A stretch of DNA of 42,782 bases from contig JAGCLZ010000005.1 in NCBI GenBank assembly GCA_017646685.1, positions 1 to 42,782 on the forward strand, written 5' to 3'. Under the pieces are notes generated by a model, which saw only the letters and a list, made by a program, of their open reading frames with translations, searched no databases and was not told where the DNA came from. This DNA comes from Bacteroidales bacterium. Its GTDB lineage: Bacteria; Bacteroidota; Bacteroidia; Bacteroidales; P3. Below are positions 40,239 through 42,782 of this stretch, one piece after another. The position numbers were made by a program, and so were the translations under genes. The stretch's first letter is position 1; each line of letters starts with the position of its first letter.

Positions 40239-42572
40239 ATGAAAATGAACAAAGTTTATAGTTTATTGGCACTTTTTCTTTTTTCTGTGTTTAGCCACAG
40301 TGGTATGAATGCACAGAGTACAGTAGGTACCGACTTTTGGGTTACGTTTCTGCCAAATTATGATGTGACTGTAGATGAACTAAGTCTTATTGCAGCGGGT
40401 AACGATAGTTGTACAGGTGTTGTAACAAATCCTTATACAGGATGGTCAACTTCTTTTACTGTTGTTCCCGGAATTATTACTAATATATACATACCACAAT
40501 CAGAAGCTTATGATGGTGCAGCTTCTGATGTAATCATTAATAAAGCATTACATATTACAACAACTGATTCGATATCGTTATACGCGAGCAATTTTTATGT
40601 TTACACCTTTGATGTAACCAATGTATTGCCAACATCGTCGTTGGGTTCCGAATACGTACTGCAAACATATAGCGATAAGGCTGAGTTTTCGGTAATCGCA
40701 ACAGAAGATAATACGATAGTAAATATTGTATTGGCCGAAAACTCTCTTCTGCATCAAGCAAACACTCCATTTAGTGTAACGCTAAATGCCGGGCAATGTT
40801 ACCAAGTACAATCAGCAAGTAATGTTGATCTGTCTGGATCAATTATTTCAGTAAATGACAATAAGAAGATAGCAGTTTTTGCAGGAAATCATTGGGTGCA
40901 TATACCAAATAACATTGATGGCGGCGATCATGTGGTGGAACAAATGATGCCAACTTCGGCATGGGGTAAAAAGTTTGTGATAACAAATTCTATGTTGAGA
41001 ACGAAGGATAAAATAAGAGTTACTGCGTTGAACGATAATTGTCAAGTGCTAAAGGATGGTGTGTTGCTTACCACCCTTAATGCACGGCAGACGTATGAAT
41101 TTGAGATAACAAATATTGTTCCGGTTGCATACCTCGAGACTTCGGAACCGGCATGTGTGTTCTTGTATTTTACAGGCAGTCGTTATGGTGGCGATAATGG
41201 CGACCCTTCCATGGTGATTATCAATCCTACCGATCAAAGAATAAACAACGTTACCTTCAGTACCTTTAGTACAGGTTCTACAGGTTATCAGTACTTTGTA
41301 AATGTTATTACCAAGACCAACAATGTTTCCAATATGAGATTAGATGGTAATAATATCTCGTCGAATTTCACTGTTGTTCCTTCAATGCCGGAATTTTCAT
41401 ACGCAAGAATAACAATAAATCATGGGTCGCATACACTTAGTAATACCCTCGTTACCGAAGAGAGTGGTTTTGTGGCTCATATATATGGATTGGCTCCGTG
41501 GGAGAGTTTTTCCTATTCTGCCGGTTCTATGGTGGTTGAGATACTCGAACAGCCTCATCTTATAGTTAATGGGTTGAATGCGGATGATTATCCAGAGGGT
41601 TTTGAGATATGCAATAACAGTGATTGTAGTTTTGTTTTCGACCTTGGCTTGAACTATGACCCTAGTAATGTGATGTGGAATTTTGGAGATGGTACCACCG
41701 GCGAGGGATACCCCATTACTCATAATTATGATACTATCGGACAATATAATATAACTTGTACTATCTATATCTTAAGAGATGGTGTGGAAACATTAGATAC
41801 CATTTTGTTTGCATCATTGTCGGTTAAACGGTCGTATGATACCACGATATATGCTTCGATATGTGCCGGTGAGGTGTATGCCGACAATTGCTTTGAAGAG
41901 AATGAAACAGGAATATATGTTGATACTCTGCAAACGATATACGGATGCGACAGTATAGTAAGGCTTGATCTTACGGTTTATCCGGTCTATGACGATACCA
42001 TATTGGCATATATTTGTGAAGACGAGGTTTACGACTATAATGGATCCTTTTTGAGTACGGACACGGTTGTCAACTGGCAGGGTCAAACGGTATATGGTTG
42101 CGATAGCGTTGTTACATTGATTTTGAAGACGGGTGTGTCCTATACCGATACCATCCATGCCTCAATAACCGAGGGACAGTATTACGACGAGTATGGTTTC
42201 AACGAATGTGAGGAGGGTGTATATAGCAGGCATTTGACAACGGTGAATTATGGTTGTGACAGCGTGGTGTATCTTGTACTTGACGTTAATCAGCGGTCCG
42301 ATTTGTACGTGCCGAACTGTATAACCCCACTCTCGCCAACCAATACCAGGTTTGAGATAGTACATGGCGAGTCGTTGGACATAGATGAAGTTTACATCTA
42401 CAACCGTGCGGGCGAGATGTTGTTTCATTCCATCGATAATGTCGAGGCATGGGATGGAACCTATCGAGGCCACTATTGCCCACAGGCTGCATATGTATAC
42501 GTTATCTATTACCACGAGGTAGGCTATTTGGGCAAGAAAGAAAAGGTGGGTACGGTGGTACTACTATATTAG
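40239..42572 (+). CDS. T9SS cargo: IgGFc-binding-like, PKD, internal repeats and CHU_C sorting domain (copy 2)
   Basis: The 777-residue paralogue of the preceding gene has the same domain order: signal peptide ending MNAQ, IgGFc-binding-like region (FDVTNVLPTSSLGSEYVLQTY, DHVVEQMMPTSAWGKKFVI), PKD (VMWNFGDGTTGEGYPITHNYD), three GCDS repeats (from about residue 533) and CHU_C from residue 687 (SDLYVPNCITPLSP, YIYNRAGEMLFHS, AWDGTYRG). Divergence is greatest in the segments between conserved beta strands and least in the first ~80 codons, where DNA is nearly identical to copy 1. It begins 30 bases after copy 1 stops; the two spacers in the array are themselves similar, so the duplication unit includes the spacer. 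Confidence 0.88.
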   Translation: MKMNKVYSLLALFLFSVFSHSGMNAQSTVGTDFWVTFLPNYDVTVDELSLIAAGNDSCTGVVTNPYTGWSTSFTVVPGIITNIYIPQSEAYDGAASDVIINKALHITTTDSISLYASNFYVYTFDVTNVLPTSSLGSEYVLQTYSDKAEFSVIATEDNTIVNIVLAENSLLHQANTPFSVTLNAGQCYQVQSASNVDLSGSIISVNDNKKIAVFAGNHWVHIPNNIDGGDHVVEQMMPTSAWGKKFVITNSMLRTKDKIRVTALNDNCQVLKDGVLLTTLNARQTYEFEITNIVPVAYLETSEPACVFLYFTGSRYGGDNGDPSMVIINPTDQRINNVTFSTFSTGSTGYQYFVNVITKTNNVSNMRLDGNNISSNFTVVPSMPEFSYARITINHGSHTLSNTLVTEESGFVAHIYGLAPWESFSYSAGSMVVEILEQPHLIVNGLNADDYPEGFEICNNSDCSFVFDLGLNYDPSNVMWNFGDGTTGEGYPITHNYDTIGQYNITCTIYILRDGVETLDTILFASLSVKRSYDTTIYASICAGEVYADNCFEENETGIYVDTLQTIYGCDSIVRLDLTVYPVYDDTILAYICEDEVYDYNGSFLSTDTVVNWQGQTVYGCDSVVTLILKTGVSYTDTIHASITEGQYYDEYGFNECEEGVYSRHLTTVNYGCDSVVYLVLDVNQRSDLYVPNCITPLSPTNTRFEIVHGESLDIDEVYIYNRAGEMLFHSIDNVEAWDGTYRGHYCPQAAYVYVIYYHEVGYLGKKEKVGTVVLLY
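41836..42297 (+). repeat. Three ~51-residue repeats within copy 2
   Basis: Same repeat type as in copy 1: units start YDTT, YDDT, YTDT and end in YGCDS-(I/V) plus a hydrophobic strand. The third unit has one extra residue (NYGCDS). Confidence 0.72.
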
Positions 42573-42602
42573 AAATAATAGTGTAATAAATATAAAAGTA
42601 AT

Positions 42603-42782
42603 ATGAAAATGAATAAGCTTTATAGTTTGTTGGCTCTTTTTCTCCTTTCTGTGTTTTGCCACAATGGAATGAAGGCCCAAAGCACAGTAGGAAAAGATTT
42701 TTGGGTGGCATTTCTGCCAAATTTTACCGAAGATGTTGATAATATAAGTTTACTTGCGGCTGGTAGAAATAGTTGTACGGGA
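42603..42782 (+). CDS. T9SS cargo paralogue, copy 3, cut by the window end
   Basis: Sixty codons remain. They encode a signal peptide starting MKMNKLYSLLALFLLSVF and ending near KAQ, then STVGKDFWVAFLPNF, aligning with the start of copies 1 and 2 (SISLIAAG-like LSLLAAGRNSCTG-type segment follows as ISLLAAGRNSCTG). It begins 30 bases after copy 2 with nearly the same spacer, so the array has at least three members. Domain content beyond the edge is unseen but probably like its neighbours. Confidence 0.88.
   Translation, partial: MKMNKLYSLLALFLLSVFCHNGMKAQSTVGKDFWVAFLPNFTEDVDNISLLAAGRNSCTG

Noticed and set aside
1..42782. CRISPR arrays.
   Set aside because: No regularly spaced identical repeats with unique spacers; the arrays at 21922-22076 are contiguous with no spacers.

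Overview
The window looks like a chromosomal segment of a Bacteroidales bacterium (phylum Bacteroidota). The base composition is AT-rich. Promoters follow the Bacteroidota pattern (TTTG, about 19-20 bases, then TAnnTTTG), and Shine-Dalgarno sequences are not evident. Lineage-typical families are present: DUF4290 next to murA, a DUF3078-like outer-membrane protein, HU-HIG-like proteins, and secreted proteins ending in the CHU_C / type IX secretion (T9SS) type B sorting domain. The genus cannot be read from the sequence alone.

Layout. (1) 1-1741: the 5' part of serC and complete dapD, both leftward. (2) 1742-2455: a gene-free stretch holding a 219-bp remnant of an IS5-like insertion sequence and several short repeats. 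(3) 2456-6911: rightward genes for a polysaccharide flippase, a small secreted protein, an RsmI-like methylase, RecX and a DUF3078-like barrel. (4) 7135-16118: tRNA-Pro, recG, and a tight rightward run of DUF4290, murA, a PHP tyrosine phosphatase, purB, an MsbA-like ABC exporter and ispF, closed by a strong hairpin. (5) 16324-27440: a leftward exopolysaccharide/capsule locus with initiating sugar transferase, three family-2 glycosyltransferases, a TupA-like ATP-grasp protein, an EpsG-like polymerase, a CDP-glycerol glycerophosphotransferase, a glycerol-3-phosphate cytidylyltransferase and a Wzx flippase. Three tandem HU-like genes sit in its middle, preceded by a phased array of palindromic sites. 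(6) 27767-33283: a very AT-rich KAP-family membrane NTPase, a truncated DUF1016 nuclease gene ending in a perfect 34-bp palindrome, UDP-glucose dehydrogenase, and a short tyrosine recombinase pointing the other way. (7) 33284-37416: a 668-bp gene-free stretch with a strong promoter, threonine aldolase, a CAT-anticodon tRNA with terminator, a LuxC-like acyl-CoA reductase and a secreted protein. (8) 37869-end: a tandem array of at least three paralogous large T9SS cargo proteins.

How the parts fit. Region 5 can supply initiation, chain assembly, glycerol-phosphate decoration, polymerisation and flipping of a surface polysaccharide; ugd can feed UDP-glucuronate to it. No Wza/Wzc-type export genes are in the window. 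The PHP phosphatase, a family that usually acts on capsule tyrosine kinases, lies instead in the housekeeping operon. Region 6 looks like accessory cargo inserted beside the polysaccharide locus. Region 8 encodes probable cell-surface proteins with an IgGFc-binding-like region, a PKD domain, about 50-residue repeats and a CHU_C tail, diversifying by tandem duplication and probably gene conversion.

The least explained elements are the HU triplet with its 21-bp and 22-bp arrays, the KAP/DUF1016 island with its palindrome, and the gene-free stretch at 33284-33951.
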